Shown: in pieces, positions 1 to 7,781 of the stretch
Layout: every line of letters starts with the position of its first letter
Position numbering within the stretch: position 1 is the stretch's first letter
Assembly (NCBI GenBank): GCA_964458575.1
Contig: CAYWMD010000068.1
Coordinates: forward strand, 1-34,418
Length of the DNA: 34,418 nucleotides
Origin: CAYWMD01 sp964458575
GTDB taxonomy: Bacteria; Verrucomicrobiota; Verrucomicrobiia; Limisphaerales; JADLHS01
Direction of reading: 5' to 3'
Program-made: the position numbers and the translations under genes
The notes under the pieces: generated by a model
Databases searched by the model: none
Told to the model about the DNA's origin: nothing
The model's input: only the letters and a program-made list of their open reading frames with translations

Positions 1-50
1 CGCGTCCCTACCGGGTTCAGGGGTTCAAAGCGCGAATTTTTCGGGGAATT

Positions 51-67
51 CTCTCCCAGCGGGAGAG
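51..67. repeat. CTCTCCC/GGGAGAG hairpin repeat, left copy
   Basis: A perfect 7-base inverted repeat, CTCTCCC and GGGAGAG, flanks the three bases AGC and is followed by a purine-rich tail (gatcaagggcgaggg). The same arms recur twice at the far end of the window (34280-34300 and 34388-34412), where the loop is slightly longer. It is an intergenic repeat of the 'ccctctccc...gggagaggg' type common in several GC-rich phyla. It may terminate transcription of whatever lies to the left, which cannot be seen. The rest of 1-230 holds no gene that I can support. Confidence 0.6.
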
Positions 68-230
68 GGATCAAGGGCGAGGGAGAACCGTGCGTTGGAA
101 AGAGATTGTTCGTCACTGCTGAAACCCAACTGCTCGCAATGCAAAACTTCGCTTGCTTGCGTGTTCCGCTCAGGTGAATCTCGACCAATACCGGTTGAAC
201 CGTATGAACCATCGCAACGTCCAAATCGCC

Positions 231-1559
231 ATGAATACCACTCCCGCCAACGACACCCCGCAATCCACGCGCCGTGACTTTTTGAAGACCTCCGCCCTCG
301 TCGCCGGCGGCGCGGCGCTGGGACAACTCGCCATCGAACAAAGCGCCCACGCTGCCGGCAGCGACGTGATCCGCATCGGTTTGATCGGCTGCGGCGTCCG
401 TGGCACGACCGCGGCCACCAACGCCATGAACGCCGGCAAAGATGTCCGCCTCGTTGCGCTGGCGGATATCTTCGACGAGCGTCTCCAGAACAGCCTCAAT
501 CAACTCAAGAAAGCCAAGCCCGATCAGGTCGAGGTGAAGGACGAGCGTTGTTTCGTGGGTTTTGATGCCTACGAGAAGCTCATCGCCAGCGGCGTGGACG
601 TGGTGCTGATCGCGCCGACGTCGCATTTCATTCCACCGATCCTCAAAGCCGCGGTGGGCGCGGGCAAACATGTGTTTTGCGAAAAGCCGCACGGGCTGGA
701 CATGCCCGCCGTGCAGATTTGTCGCGAGGCGGCGGCGGCGGCGGAGCGGAAGAAGCTGAGTCTGGTCTCGGGGCTTTGCTGGCGCTATTCGCCGCCGGTG
801 CGCGAGACGATGAAGCGCATCCACGACGGCATGATCGGCGACATCGTCGCGATCCAGGAAAATTTTCTCACCGTGCCTTATTACGCGCGAGAGCGGAAAC
901 CCGGTCACAACGAGATGCAATTCCAAATGTGGAACTGGTATCACTTCAACTGGCTCTCCGGCGACCAGACCGCACAGCAGTTGATTCACAGTCTGGACAA
1001 GGCATCGTGGGCGCTGGGCGACAAACCGCCGAAGAAAGTCTGGGGCATGGGCGGTCGCCAGACGTGCCTCGCGCCGAAGTTCGGCGACCAGTTCGATCAT
1101 CAGGCGGTCGTGTTCGAATACGAGAACGGCGTGCGGGTGTTCGGATTCACGCGCGACCAGCCGGAATGTTTCAGCAACGTCACCGACACGATCTTCGGCA
1201 CGAAGGGGCGCTGCGATTTGTTGAGTTTCAACATCACGGGCGAGAAGAACTGGCGATTCGAAGGCGAAAAGGAGGACATGTATGATGTCGAGCATCGGGA
1301 GTTGTTTGCTTCGATCCGCGCGGGCAAGCCGATCAACAACGGACATTACATGTGTTTGAGTTCGCAACTGGCCGTGGCGGCGCAAATGGCGTGTTACTCC
1401 GGTTCGGTGCTTGGGTGGGAGGACGCGATCAAGTCCCGGCGCTCCTACGCGTTGCCGCGCTACGGGTGGGATGTCGAGCCACCCGTCCAGCCCGGTCCGG
1501 ACGGCCGTTACCCGACGGCGATGCAGGGGAATGCGGAGCTGGACAAGTGGAAGATTTGA
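231..1559 (+). CDS. Tat-exported Gfo/Idh/MocA family oxidoreductase
   Basis: This 442-residue protein belongs to the NAD(P)-dependent Gfo/Idh/MocA dehydrogenase family, which acts on sugars and cyclitols. The leader has a twin-arginine motif (S-T-R-R-D-F-L-K, R14-R15) followed by an Ala/Gly-rich hydrophobic stretch, so export of a folded, cofactor-loaded enzyme to the periplasm is likely. The Rossmann motif IGLIGCGVRG lies at about residues 49-58 and the family EKP signature at 151-153 (CEKPHG). The start at 231 was chosen because it gives a normal Tat n-region. An in-frame ATG at 204 and a TTG at 153 are alternatives, and none has a clear Shine-Dalgarno sequence. The next gene begins one base after this stop, so the two are almost certainly co-transcribed and translationally coupled. 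The pair fits extracytoplasmic sugar oxidation and isomerisation; the substrate is unknown. Confidence 0.9.
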   Translation: MNTTPANDTPQSTRRDFLKTSALVAGGAALGQLAIEQSAHAAGSDVIRIGLIGCGVRGTTAATNAMNAGKDVRLVALADIFDERLQNSLNQLKKAKPDQVEVKDERCFVGFDAYEKLIASGVDVVLIAPTSHFIPPILKAAVGAGKHVFCEKPHGLDMPAVQICREAAAAAERKKLSLVSGLCWRYSPPVRETMKRIHDGMIGDIVAIQENFLTVPYYARERKPGHNEMQFQMWNWYHFNWLSGDQTAQQLIHSLDKASWALGDKPPKKVWGMGGRQTCLAPKFGDQFDHQAVVFEYENGVRVFGFTRDQPECFSNVTDTIFGTKGRCDLLSFNITGEKNWRFEGEKEDMYDVEHRELFASIRAGKPINNGHYMCLSSQLAVAAQMACYSGSVLGWEDAIKSRRSYALPRYGWDVEPPVQPGPDGRYPTAMQGNAELDKWKI

Positions 1560-1560
1560 T

Positions 1561-2580
1561 ATGAATGAGAACTCGACGCGCTTCCACACCGCCACAGTAG
1601 CGCAGGCTGTCAGCCTGCCGTGTTGCGGATTGGCAATCCGCACCGCTGCCGAATCGCATTCGGCGACACAGCAGATTGCCAATCTGCGCTACACGCGCCG
1701 CGACTTTATGAAGGCGACATCAACCTTTGCTGTGGCCAGCGTGGCGGGTTTGCCGTCATTGGTTGCCGGCGCGGGCGCGTCTGCCTATCAAGTCGGTTGC
1801 TACACGCGCCCGTGGGATCAACACGATTACCGCGTGGCGCTCGACGGCATTGCCGAAGCCGGATTCAAATACGCGGGCATCATGACGGCCAAAGGCAAAA
1901 CTTGGGTGATGATCACGCCGAAGACGACGCCCGAGGAGGCGGTGGAAATCGGCGACGAGGTCAGGAAGCGGGGACTGAAAGCAATTTCGGTTTACGCCGA
2001 TTTCAGCGTCAAGGAATCGCTGGAGACGGGAATGGGCCAGTTGCGCACAATCATCGAGCGCTGCGCCGCCTGCGGTTCGCCGAATCTGCTGCTGGGCGGG
2101 GTCGGGGAGGAATCGTTGGTCGCGAATTACTACAAAGCCATCGCGGAATGTTGCGATTTCGCGAAAGCAAAGAACGTTGCCCTGAGCGTGAAACCGCACG
2201 GCGGTCAGAACGCCACCGGCGACCAATGCCGGAAATTGGTTGCGAGCGTGAACAACCGCAACTTCGGCATCTGGTACGATCCGGGGAACATTTTCTATTA
2301 CTCGGAGGGCAAGCTTGATCCGGTGGACGATTGTGCGAGCGTGGACGGCCTGGTCGTCGGCATGAGCGTGAAGGATTTTCTGCCGCCGAAGGAAGTCATG
2401 GTCACGCCGGGGACGGGCAAGGTGGATTTCCCGAAGGTGCTGGCCCGGCTGAACCAGGGCGGTTTTCGTCGCGGTCCGCTCGTGGTGGAATGTGTGACGC
2501 GCGGCGACGTGGCCAAAATCACGACTGAAGCCAAGAAGGCGCGTTTGTTCGTCGAGGAACTTGTCGCGCATTTCAAATGA
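1561..2580 (+). CDS. Tat-exported sugar phosphate isomerase/epimerase-like TIM barrel protein
   Basis: This 339-residue protein resembles the xylose isomerase-like TIM barrel (AP endonuclease 2) family, for example in its GCYTRPWDQHDYRVALDGI start and the WYDPGN, SVKD and VECVTRG segments of the barrel. These enzymes isomerise, epimerise or cleave sugars, usually with a divalent metal. A Tat motif, Y-T-R-R-D-F-M-K with R46-R47, precedes a hydrophobic segment and a SLVAGAGA-type end, so periplasmic export is expected. The start at 1561 comes directly after the upstream stop. The next ATG at 1708 would lose the RR motif. Codons 13-44 are made entirely of a palindromic repeat cassette (1597-1692); without it the leader would be an ordinary one with RR at about residues 14-15. 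Function with its oxidoreductase neighbour is inferred. Confidence 0.82.
   Translation: MNENSTRFHTATVAQAVSLPCCGLAIRTAAESHSATQQIANLRYTRRDFMKATSTFAVASVAGLPSLVAGAGASAYQVGCYTRPWDQHDYRVALDGIAEAGFKYAGIMTAKGKTWVMITPKTTPEEAVEIGDEVRKRGLKAISVYADFSVKESLETGMGQLRTIIERCAACGSPNLLLGGVGEESLVANYYKAIAECCDFAKAKNVALSVKPHGGQNATGDQCRKLVASVNNRNFGIWYDPGNIFYYSEGKLDPVDDCASVDGLVVGMSVKDFLPPKEVMVTPGTGKVDFPKVLARLNQGGFRRGPLVVECVTRGDVAKITTEAKKARLFVEELVAHFK
1597..1692. repeat. 96-bp composite palindromic repeat inserted in frame in a Tat leader
   Basis: Outer arms GTAGCGCAG (1597-1605) and CTGCGCTAC (1684-1692) are perfect inverted repeats. Four tight palindromes follow one another inside: CAGGCTG/CAGCCTG (1603-1617), GCGGATTG/CAATCCGC (1625-1641), GCCGAAT/ATTCGGC (1648-1664) and CAGATTG/CAATCTG (1672-1686), with loops of 1, 1, 3 and 1 bases. 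The cassette is 96 bases long, begins at a codon boundary and carries no stop in the frame of the host gene. It therefore adds exactly 32 residues to the protein. No transposase is encoded, so it would be a non-autonomous MITE- or REP-like element. Confidence 0.85.
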
Positions 2581-2617
2581 ACCGGAAGCAGGGTGCGGGG
2601 GCGTTGAGCGTTTTCGC

Positions 2618-2679
2618 GTGGCTGCCGTCGTGAGACGGCGGCTGACTGGAACCGGCCGTGTTCTCACGAACACAGCCAC
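2618..2679. repeat. Intergenic palindromic repeat with two hairpins, possible bidirectional terminator
   Basis: Outer arms GTGGCTG (2618-2624) and CAGCCAC (2673-2679) enclose two hairpins, GCCGTC-GTGA-GACGGC (2624-2639) and GTGTTC-TCAC-GAACAC (2658-2673). The two loops are reverse complements of each other, so the element is pseudo-symmetric. It lies between two converging genes (stops at 2580 and 2713), where it could stop transcription from both sides. There is no long T tract. Its design of outer inverted arms with inner hairpins is the same as that of the cassette at 1597-1692, although the sequence differs. Confidence 0.7.
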
Positions 2680-2712
2680 CAGGCGAGGACGAGCAAAAGC
2701 CGGGCGATCAGT

Positions 2713-4848
2713 TTACTGCGGCTGGTTCAGCCGATAATACCGCGACGTTCCTCCGATACCGTTGGTCATCGCGTATTGCGGAGCGGTGTCATAAACCGGC
2801 CCGATGACCGGCGACCACGGGCCGGAGACAAAATCGGACGTGGTTTCCAGCAAATAGCCTTCAGCGTTGGTGCTCCACCGGAGGGCGAGGTTGTTGGCGG
2901 TTTGCAGAGTGTTCAACACCGGCGGCGGAATCACGGCGGCGGGTGGCGTGACGCTGGCCCAGGATTGGCCGATGCGGATTTCGTCGGCGATGATCTGGGC
3001 GGGCTGGGCGGCGTTACGGTTGAACAGCACGAAGCTCGCGATCTGGCTGAGGTCATTCGAAACCGTGCTGGTCAGGTTTGGCGGCGGCGCGGTGGCGAGT
3101 CCAAAACTGCCGGCGGGCGGATTGATCCACAATTCCGAAACGTCATTCGTGGTCGAGCCGGGATTGAACGTGTAGCAACCGACGAGCAAGAGTGTGTCGT
3201 TGGTCGTATAGACCGTGGGATCGAAGACAAACAAGCCGGCCAGCCCGCGGTTTTTATCGAGTCCAATCTGGTAGCCGCCGGCCGCAGCCTTCGTGATGAC
3301 GCGAGTGCCGACGACGGTGGGCGTGCTGCTTTGCGCGCCGGACGATTCAGTGTAACCCGCCCAGAAAACTCCCGTGCCGCTTAGGCCGGTGATGTCGGTC
3401 AGACGGGCGAGCAACGAAAAATACCAAGACCCGGTGGCGGAGTTGGTGCCGAGATTGAACCGGGCGCTCGTCCCGTTGCCGCCGAATTTCACGCTGTTGC
3501 CGCGCACGCCGGCCAGCCCGCCGCCGTTCAGGTTTCCACCGAGGATGAGCGGTTGATTCGTAAGGCCGGCATCGGGTCCGGCCTGGGTCCAGCGCTGGCC
3601 CGCCGCGTTAGTCTGACCAATGAGGTTGTCACCGGCGGCGTACGCTGTCACTGCCGGTGCGAAGGGTTCATACGCCATGGCGGGGGGAACGCTGACATTG
3701 AGAAACCCGTTCGAGCTGAGTAGTGTTCCGGCGGAGTTGCTCAGGACCACGCTGTAGGTGCCGTGGTTCGCCACGGAAATGTTGGTCAGCGACAGGGAGG
3801 AACTGGTTGCGCCCGCGAGGTTGGTCCCCTTGAAACGCCATTGGAAGGTCATCGGTCCGATGCCCGCCCGATAAACCAGGAGCGTGGCGTCCGAACCCTG
3901 GGGCAGCGTTTGGCTTTGGGGTTGCAGGATGATGTAAGGCGCCGTGACGGGTGTGAGATAGGGCAGGGGATTGGTGCGGTACGTGTCCTCGAAATGAACC
4001 ATTTCGTCGTCCGAAACCATCATGCCATTTCCGCCCCAGGAGTAGGTGAGGTAGCCGGTAAAGGCCAGGTTGATCGCCGCTTTGCTGCGGGCCGCGATGG
4101 CTTGATCCCATTCGTTGGACGCGATGCCCGAGCGCCCCCAACCTGTGCCGGCGACCGTCTGGCCGAAATGTTCGCCCAGCATCAGCTTCGCGAGCGGGAC
4201 GCCGCGGTTGGTGTAAGCGGTGATGGAGCTTTGATACTGGCTTTGGCACCAACTTACCGAATAGCCGTTGGCCTTGATTTGCGCGCCGTCGAGGTAATTT
4301 TCAATGCCAATCCAGGCGTTCGCGGACACGGCCTGCCAGTCGGTGCCGTTCGCAGCCACAGTGGCGAAGGGTGAAAACAAAATCACATTGAAGCCGTAGT
4401 TAGTTTTCAACTCGCGAACCACCGCCGCGGCCCAAACCCGGTAAGCGGAATCGTTCTGCCACAGTGAGGTGGAAATTTCGTTGAGCACGATCCAATCCGG
4501 CCGCGGGCCGGTGCTGGTGAACCGGCTGACAGCGTAATAATTGATGTTCGACGCCTGCGTGATCGCCGAGTTGGTGGAGTAACCTGCGTTGAAGGTGTCG
4601 TAATAAACGGCCAGCACGTTGCCGTTGGTGGCGAGTTCGAGCCGGTGATCGTCCGTGCCCATGGCGAGGAAGTGGCCGTTGGTCGTCGGCCAGTTGAGGT
4701 GGTCAAACTGCGGCTGGCAAAAAGTCTTGTCCGGGTCGCAGTGACAGCAAAACGTCGCGACATCAAACTTCAGTTCGGGCGTGGCGGCCGCTTTCAGGCA
4801 CGCGCAGGCAGCGAGGCTGATCCATATCAAACGCGACATAGCGGGCAT
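2713..4848 (-). CDS. Secreted multidomain protein: GH-like N-terminal domain, Ig-like domain, LamG-like region and C-terminal beta module
   Basis: About 711 residues with an N-terminal signal peptide (M-P-A-M-S-R-L-I-W-I-S-L-A-A-C-A-C-L-K-A). Residues numbered from the second ATG (4839): the first 300 or so are rich in aromatics and contain WIVLNEIS (N120-E121), which resembles the Asn-Glu acid/base motif of clan A glycoside hydrolases, and GEHFGQ (E223) as a possible second acid. This catalytic assignment is an inference. Residues 301-386 form an Ig-like domain (QPQSQTLPQGSDATL ... HGTYSVVLSNSAG). Residues 390-620 look like a concanavalin/LamG-like beta sandwich, and the last 70 end in SRYYRL, a module common at the ends of verrucomicrobial secreted proteins. 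Starts at 4839, 4848 and 4899 are all possible because no clear ribosome binding site is seen. Confidence 0.75.
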   Translation of the reverse strand: MPAMSRLIWISLAACACLKAAATPELKFDVATFCCHCDPDKTFCQPQFDHLNWPTTNGHFLAMGTDDHRLELATNGNVLAVYYDTFNAGYSTNSAITQASNINYYAVSRFTSTGPRPDWIVLNEISTSLWQNDSAYRVWAAAVVRELKTNYGFNVILFSPFATVAANGTDWQAVSANAWIGIENYLDGAQIKANGYSVSWCQSQYQSSITAYTNRGVPLAKLMLGEHFGQTVAGTGWGRSGIASNEWDQAIAARSKAAINLAFTGYLTYSWGGNGMMVSDDEMVHFEDTYRTNPLPYLTPVTAPYIILQPQSQTLPQGSDATLLVYRAGIGPMTFQWRFKGTNLAGATSSSLSLTNISVANHGTYSVVLSNSAGTLLSSNGFLNVSVPPAMAYEPFAPAVTAYAAGDNLIGQTNAAGQRWTQAGPDAGLTNQPLILGGNLNGGGLAGVRGNSVKFGGNGTSARFNLGTNSATGSWYFSLLARLTDITGLSGTGVFWAGYTESSGAQSSTPTVVGTRVITKAAAGGYQIGLDKNRGLAGLFVFDPTVYTTNDTLLLVGCYTFNPGSTTNDVSELWINPPAGSFGLATAPPPNLTSTVSNDLSQIASFVLFNRNAAQPAQIIADEIRIGQSWASVTPPAAVIPPPVLNTLQTANNLALRWSTNAEGYLLETTSDFVSGPWSPVIGPVYDTAPQYAMTNGIGGTSRYYRLNQPQ

Positions 4849-4893
4849 GGCGACAAAGTAGCGGTTGTTGACGGTTTCGTCCAGAACCGCCGT

Positions 4894-4935
4894 GGCCATG
4901 AACCGACATGGCCATGAACCGACATGACCATGAAG
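4894..4935. repeat. Short tandem repeat (16-bp unit, about 2.6 copies)
   Basis: Two exact copies of GGCCATGAACCGACAT (4894-4909 and 4910-4925) are followed by a partial third (GACCATGAAG). The array lies just upstream of the secreted-protein gene on the minus strand and just after the last gene of the chemosensory operon. It supplies several potential ATG codons on the minus strand, which makes the start of the downstream gene harder to place. Confidence 0.7.
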
Positions 4936-4969
4936 ATTCCGGGCGCTTCCTCCCCGGCCCAACGCCGAA

Positions 4970-5692
4970 TCAGTCGCTCCAGGGATCAACGTGAAGTTCG
5001 ACCAGGAGATTCACTTCCGGCGCACTCAGTCCCAGCCGCTGGGCCAGGTTGCCAGATTGAACCCGGAGCACAAAGTCGTCCGTCCGACGTACCGCCGGCG
5101 GATGCAGCTTGCAATCCAGACCGGCGTCGCAAAGGTTCGATTTGAAATTCCCCACAACCATGTTGGTCAGTTCGCCAATGACGTCGTCCACTGCGGCGGT
5201 GGAATTGAGTTCTTCCCGGCCGATGCCGAGCATCCGCGCGGCGATGCACTGGGCGGATTCGGGCATGAGACGCAGGCCGGCGGCGCCTTTGGCTTTGCCG
5301 CTGAAGCAGATTTCGCAAAAGACGTGGTGGCCCTCGATGGGCAGGCGGGAAAAGGTTTGTTTAAGTTCGAGTTCCAGCATGGTGCGGAAAGTCTTGTGCA
5401 CGGCGTTCAGGAACAGGTCGTGCATGGCCAGAAACATGGCGCTGCCCATACCGGTGCGCTGGAGGGCTTCTTCCACGGTGGTGGCGGCGTAGTCCTCCGC
5501 GGTCTGCGCGCGAGGATTGGCGAGCCGCAGCAACGCGGCGGCCAGATTCTGATCCTGGGCAATGATTGTCGCCACCTCCTCCAGGGTTGCGTCCGGGCGG
5601 CTGACGAGCCGGCCCAGGCGACACACGCTCTCCGGGATGGATTCCAGGCCAAACTGTTTCGCAATCATCTCGGTCTGGGCAGAGGTGCTCAT
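4970..5692 (-). CDS. HDOD (partial)-CheX fusion protein
   Basis: A 240-residue protein with two parts. Residues 10-105 match the first half of an HDOD domain (LESIPESVCRLGRLVSR, then IIAQDQNLAAALLRLANP, then VEEALQRTGMGSAMFLAMHD), without the later His/Asp-containing helices. Residues 115-240 form a CheX/CheC-like domain carrying the E-x-x-N phosphatase signature in the GELTNMVVGNFKS segment. CheX proteins dephosphorylate CheY-P, so this is probably a second CheX-type phosphatase, perhaps recruited through its HDOD half. It is the last gene of the minus-strand che operon, 114 bases after cheY. Its function is inferred from domains and context. Confidence 0.75.
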   Translation of the reverse strand: MSTSAQTEMIAKQFGLESIPESVCRLGRLVSRPDATLEEVATIIAQDQNLAAALLRLANPRAQTAEDYAATTVEEALQRTGMGSAMFLAMHDLFLNAVHKTFRTMLELELKQTFSRLPIEGHHVFCEICFSGKAKGAAGLRLMPESAQCIAARMLGIGREELNSTAAVDDVIGELTNMVVGNFKSNLCDAGLDCKLHPPAVRRTDDFVLRVQSGNLAQRLGLSAPEVNLLVELHVDPWSD

Positions 5693-5806
5693 GGGTGGTT
5701 CGCCGGTGAATGGGGCCGCGGTTGCGATTGGAGGTTATCGTTCATTTTCTCCGGGTTGTGGGGTGGACGAGCTCGCGGTTGGTTGTGCTTTCAAAAGTTG
5801 GTGCGT

Positions 5807-6199
5807 TCAAGCCGGCGCGGGAGCAGCGGTTCGGGGCGACAGCGTCACCGTCCGATTGATTTTTTCGAGCAGTTGACTGTCTTTGAACGGCTTCACCAGA
5901 TAGTCGCGGACGCCCAGCCGGGCAATGTAAGCCACGTTTTCCCGGCCGGACTCGGCGGTGAGCATGAGCACCGGAATGCCCTTCAACTCCGGGTTTTCCT
6001 TGAGTTTGGTGAGCATCGTCACGCCATCCATCACCGGCATCGTGATGTCGAGCACGATCAGGTCGGGCTTCTCCCGCGCGGCGGCGGCGAGCCCTTCCTC
6101 GCCGTTGGTGGCCTCGCAGACCGTGCAGTCGTACGGGGCCAGGGTTCGTTTCACGATCAGGCGGATCGTCTTGCTGTCGTCAACGCTAAGGATTTTCAT
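5807..6199 (-). CDS. cheY: CheY-like single-domain response regulator
   Basis: A 130-residue receiver domain with all key residues: acidic pair D7-D8, phosphoacceptor D51 in IVLDITMP, T81 and K103 (VKPF). There is no output domain, as expected for CheY. The C-terminus carries a short Pro/Ala-rich tail. It follows the cheX gene by 10 bases in the same operon, so CheA would phosphorylate it and the two CheX-type proteins would dephosphorylate it. Its target is unknown, since no flagellar switch gene is present. Confidence 0.93.
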   Translation of the reverse strand: MKILSVDDSKTIRLIVKRTLAPYDCTVCEATNGEEGLAAAAREKPDLIVLDITMPVMDGVTMLTKLKENPELKGIPVLMLTAESGRENVAYIARLGVRDYLVKPFKDSQLLEKINRTVTLSPRTAAPAPA

Positions 6200-6209
6200 A
6201 AGCTGGTTT

Positions 6210-6689
6210 TCAATCGAGTTTGAGGTGGATCTCCACCGTGAAATATTGGTCCTGGGAACGAAACCGAAACTTCTCCGCCTTCAAGTCCTGCGGCACTTCG
6301 ATTTCGAATTCGCCGCGGATGATGGAGGGTGTGCTGATGGCACAGGGACGGTCGGCGTTGCACAGGGCCGATTTGAGCCCGCCGCCGATCATGTTCGTGA
6401 TCTCCCCCACCACGTCGTTGAGGTCGCTTTCGCTCAACGGTTCGTCGGGTGGGCTGCCAAGCATTGTGCGGACGATCTCCCGGGCCAGCGGTTCGGGCAA
6501 ATGCACGTAAACGGCACCGGTGACCGTCTCGCCCGCAACCCCGACGGTGCCGCTGACGCGGTCGCTTGAGTTGATTGGACCGCTGGCGGCCGCCGGACTA
6601 ACCTGCCAGTTGAGCATGGTTTCAAAGACGTTGGGCACAAGCTGGCCGATGTGTTCCGGGAGACTGAAGGCGAGGGTGGGAGTGTTCAT
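6210..6689 (-). CDS. cheX: Chemotaxis protein CheX, CheY-P phosphatase
   Basis: A 159-residue CheX family protein. The E-x-x-N motif in the DVVGEITNMIGGGLKSAL segment is the catalytic signature of CheX-type phosphatases, and the preceding GAVYVHLPEPLAREIVRTMLG segment has the usual fold pattern. The start at 6689 is strongly favoured because the ATG overlaps the cheB stop as ATGA, indicating translational coupling. An upstream in-frame start at 6719 would overlap cheB by 34 bases. The protein probably resets the CheY signal. Confidence 0.88.
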   Translation of the reverse strand: MNTPTLAFSLPEHIGQLVPNVFETMLNWQVSPAAASGPINSSDRVSGTVGVAGETVTGAVYVHLPEPLAREIVRTMLGSPPDEPLSESDLNDVVGEITNMIGGGLKSALCNADRPCAISTPSIIRGEFEIEVPQDLKAEKFRFRSQDQYFTVEIHLKLD

Positions 6690-7774
6690 GGGAGTGCTGG
6701 AGTTGAATGCAATTCGCACGCAGCGTTGGCGGACTGTCGTTGCGCAGCCTGCACGATGGCCGGCGCAATCTGGGGCAGTGGCAACACCCGATCCACGACG
6801 CCGAGTTCGATCGCCGCGCGGGGCATGCCGTACACGACGCAGGTTGCCTCGTCCTGCGCGATGGTCGTGGCGTCGCGGGATTTGAGCGCTTTCATTCCCA
6901 ACGCCCCATCGCTGCCCATGCCGGTTAAAACCGCGCCCACGACCCGCGCGCCGGGAAGCTGGGCGGCGCTGCGAAACAGGACGTCCACCGAGGGACGGCA
7001 GTGATGGACCTGCGGGTTTTGATTGAGCGCCACGCGGTAGGCCGGGCCCATGCGCTGCAAGGTCATGTGAAAATCACCCGGCGCGAGCAACGCCAGACCG
7101 GGGGCCAGCGTGTCGCCATCCTTCGCTTCGCGCACCTCGATTCGCGACTGCGTGTTCAGGCGCTCCGCAAAAACCCTGGAGAAGTAGGGCGGAATGTGCT
7201 GGACGATGGCGATGCCCGGCAGTTGCCCGGGCAACTGGGTGATCACTTCCGTGAGTGCTTCCACGCCGCCGGTGGATGCGCCGATGCAAATGATTTGTGC
7301 CGGGTGAAAACGGATTCCGGCCGAGAGGGCGGGCGCGGGCGCGTCGGCCGGTCGGCGGCGGCCCGTGACCCGCGCCACGGCGGCGGCGCGGATGCGTCGT
7401 CCCAGTTGCTCGCCGAGATTGCCGATGGCGAAGGCCGAATTGGGTTTGGCCAGTACGTCCACGGCACCGGCCTCGAGTGCCGCGAGCGCGGCGCGCGATC
7501 CGGCCTGCGTCAGCGAACTGATGATCACCACGGGCATCGGATGATGCTGTTGGAGAATGCGCAGGAAGGTGATCCCGTCCATGCGCGGCATCTCGATATC
7601 GAGCGTGAGGACGTTCGGACGCAGTTCGATGATTTTTTCCCGGGCGACGTAAGGATCGGGTGCCGTGCCCACCACCTCGATGCCAGGGTCCCGGGCCAGC
7701 GCGTCGCAAATCATCTTCCGCACGACGGCCGAGTCGTCCACCACGAGCACTTTGATTTTTGAGTGGTTGATCAT
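6686..7774 (-). CDS. cheB: CheB chemoreceptor methylesterase/deamidase
   Basis: This 362-residue CheB has an N-terminal receiver domain (D13-D14, phosphoacceptor D59 in TLDIEMP, K110) and a C-terminal methylesterase domain with the catalytic triad S167 (GASTGG), H193 (IVQHI) and D289 (LTGMGSDG). It removes methyl groups from receptor glutamates under CheA control. The ATG at 7774 lies 7 bases after the HDOD gene stop. The reading frame stays open upstream to 8257, but that part only shadows the HDOD gene in another frame. A Pro/Ala/Arg-rich linker at about 130-155 joins the domains. Confidence 0.95.
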   Translation of the reverse strand: MINHSKIKVLVVDDSAVVRKMICDALARDPGIEVVGTAPDPYVAREKIIELRPNVLTLDIEMPRMDGITFLRILQQHHPMPVVIISSLTQAGSRAALAALEAGAVDVLAKPNSAFAIGNLGEQLGRRIRAAAVARVTGRRRPADAPAPALSAGIRFHPAQIICIGASTGGVEALTEVITQLPGQLPGIAIVQHIPPYFSRVFAERLNTQSRIEVREAKDGDTLAPGLALLAPGDFHMTLQRMGPAYRVALNQNPQVHHCRPSVDVLFRSAAQLPGARVVGAVLTGMGSDGALGMKALKSRDATTIAQDEATCVVYGMPRAAIELGVVDRVLPLPQIAPAIVQAAQRQSANAACELHSTPALP

Positions 7775-7781
7775 GGCGGGA

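Noticed and set aside
4991..6223. A 410-codon open frame on the plus strand
   Set aside because: It covers the HDOD-CheX fusion and cheY genes on the other strand, whose motifs are clear.
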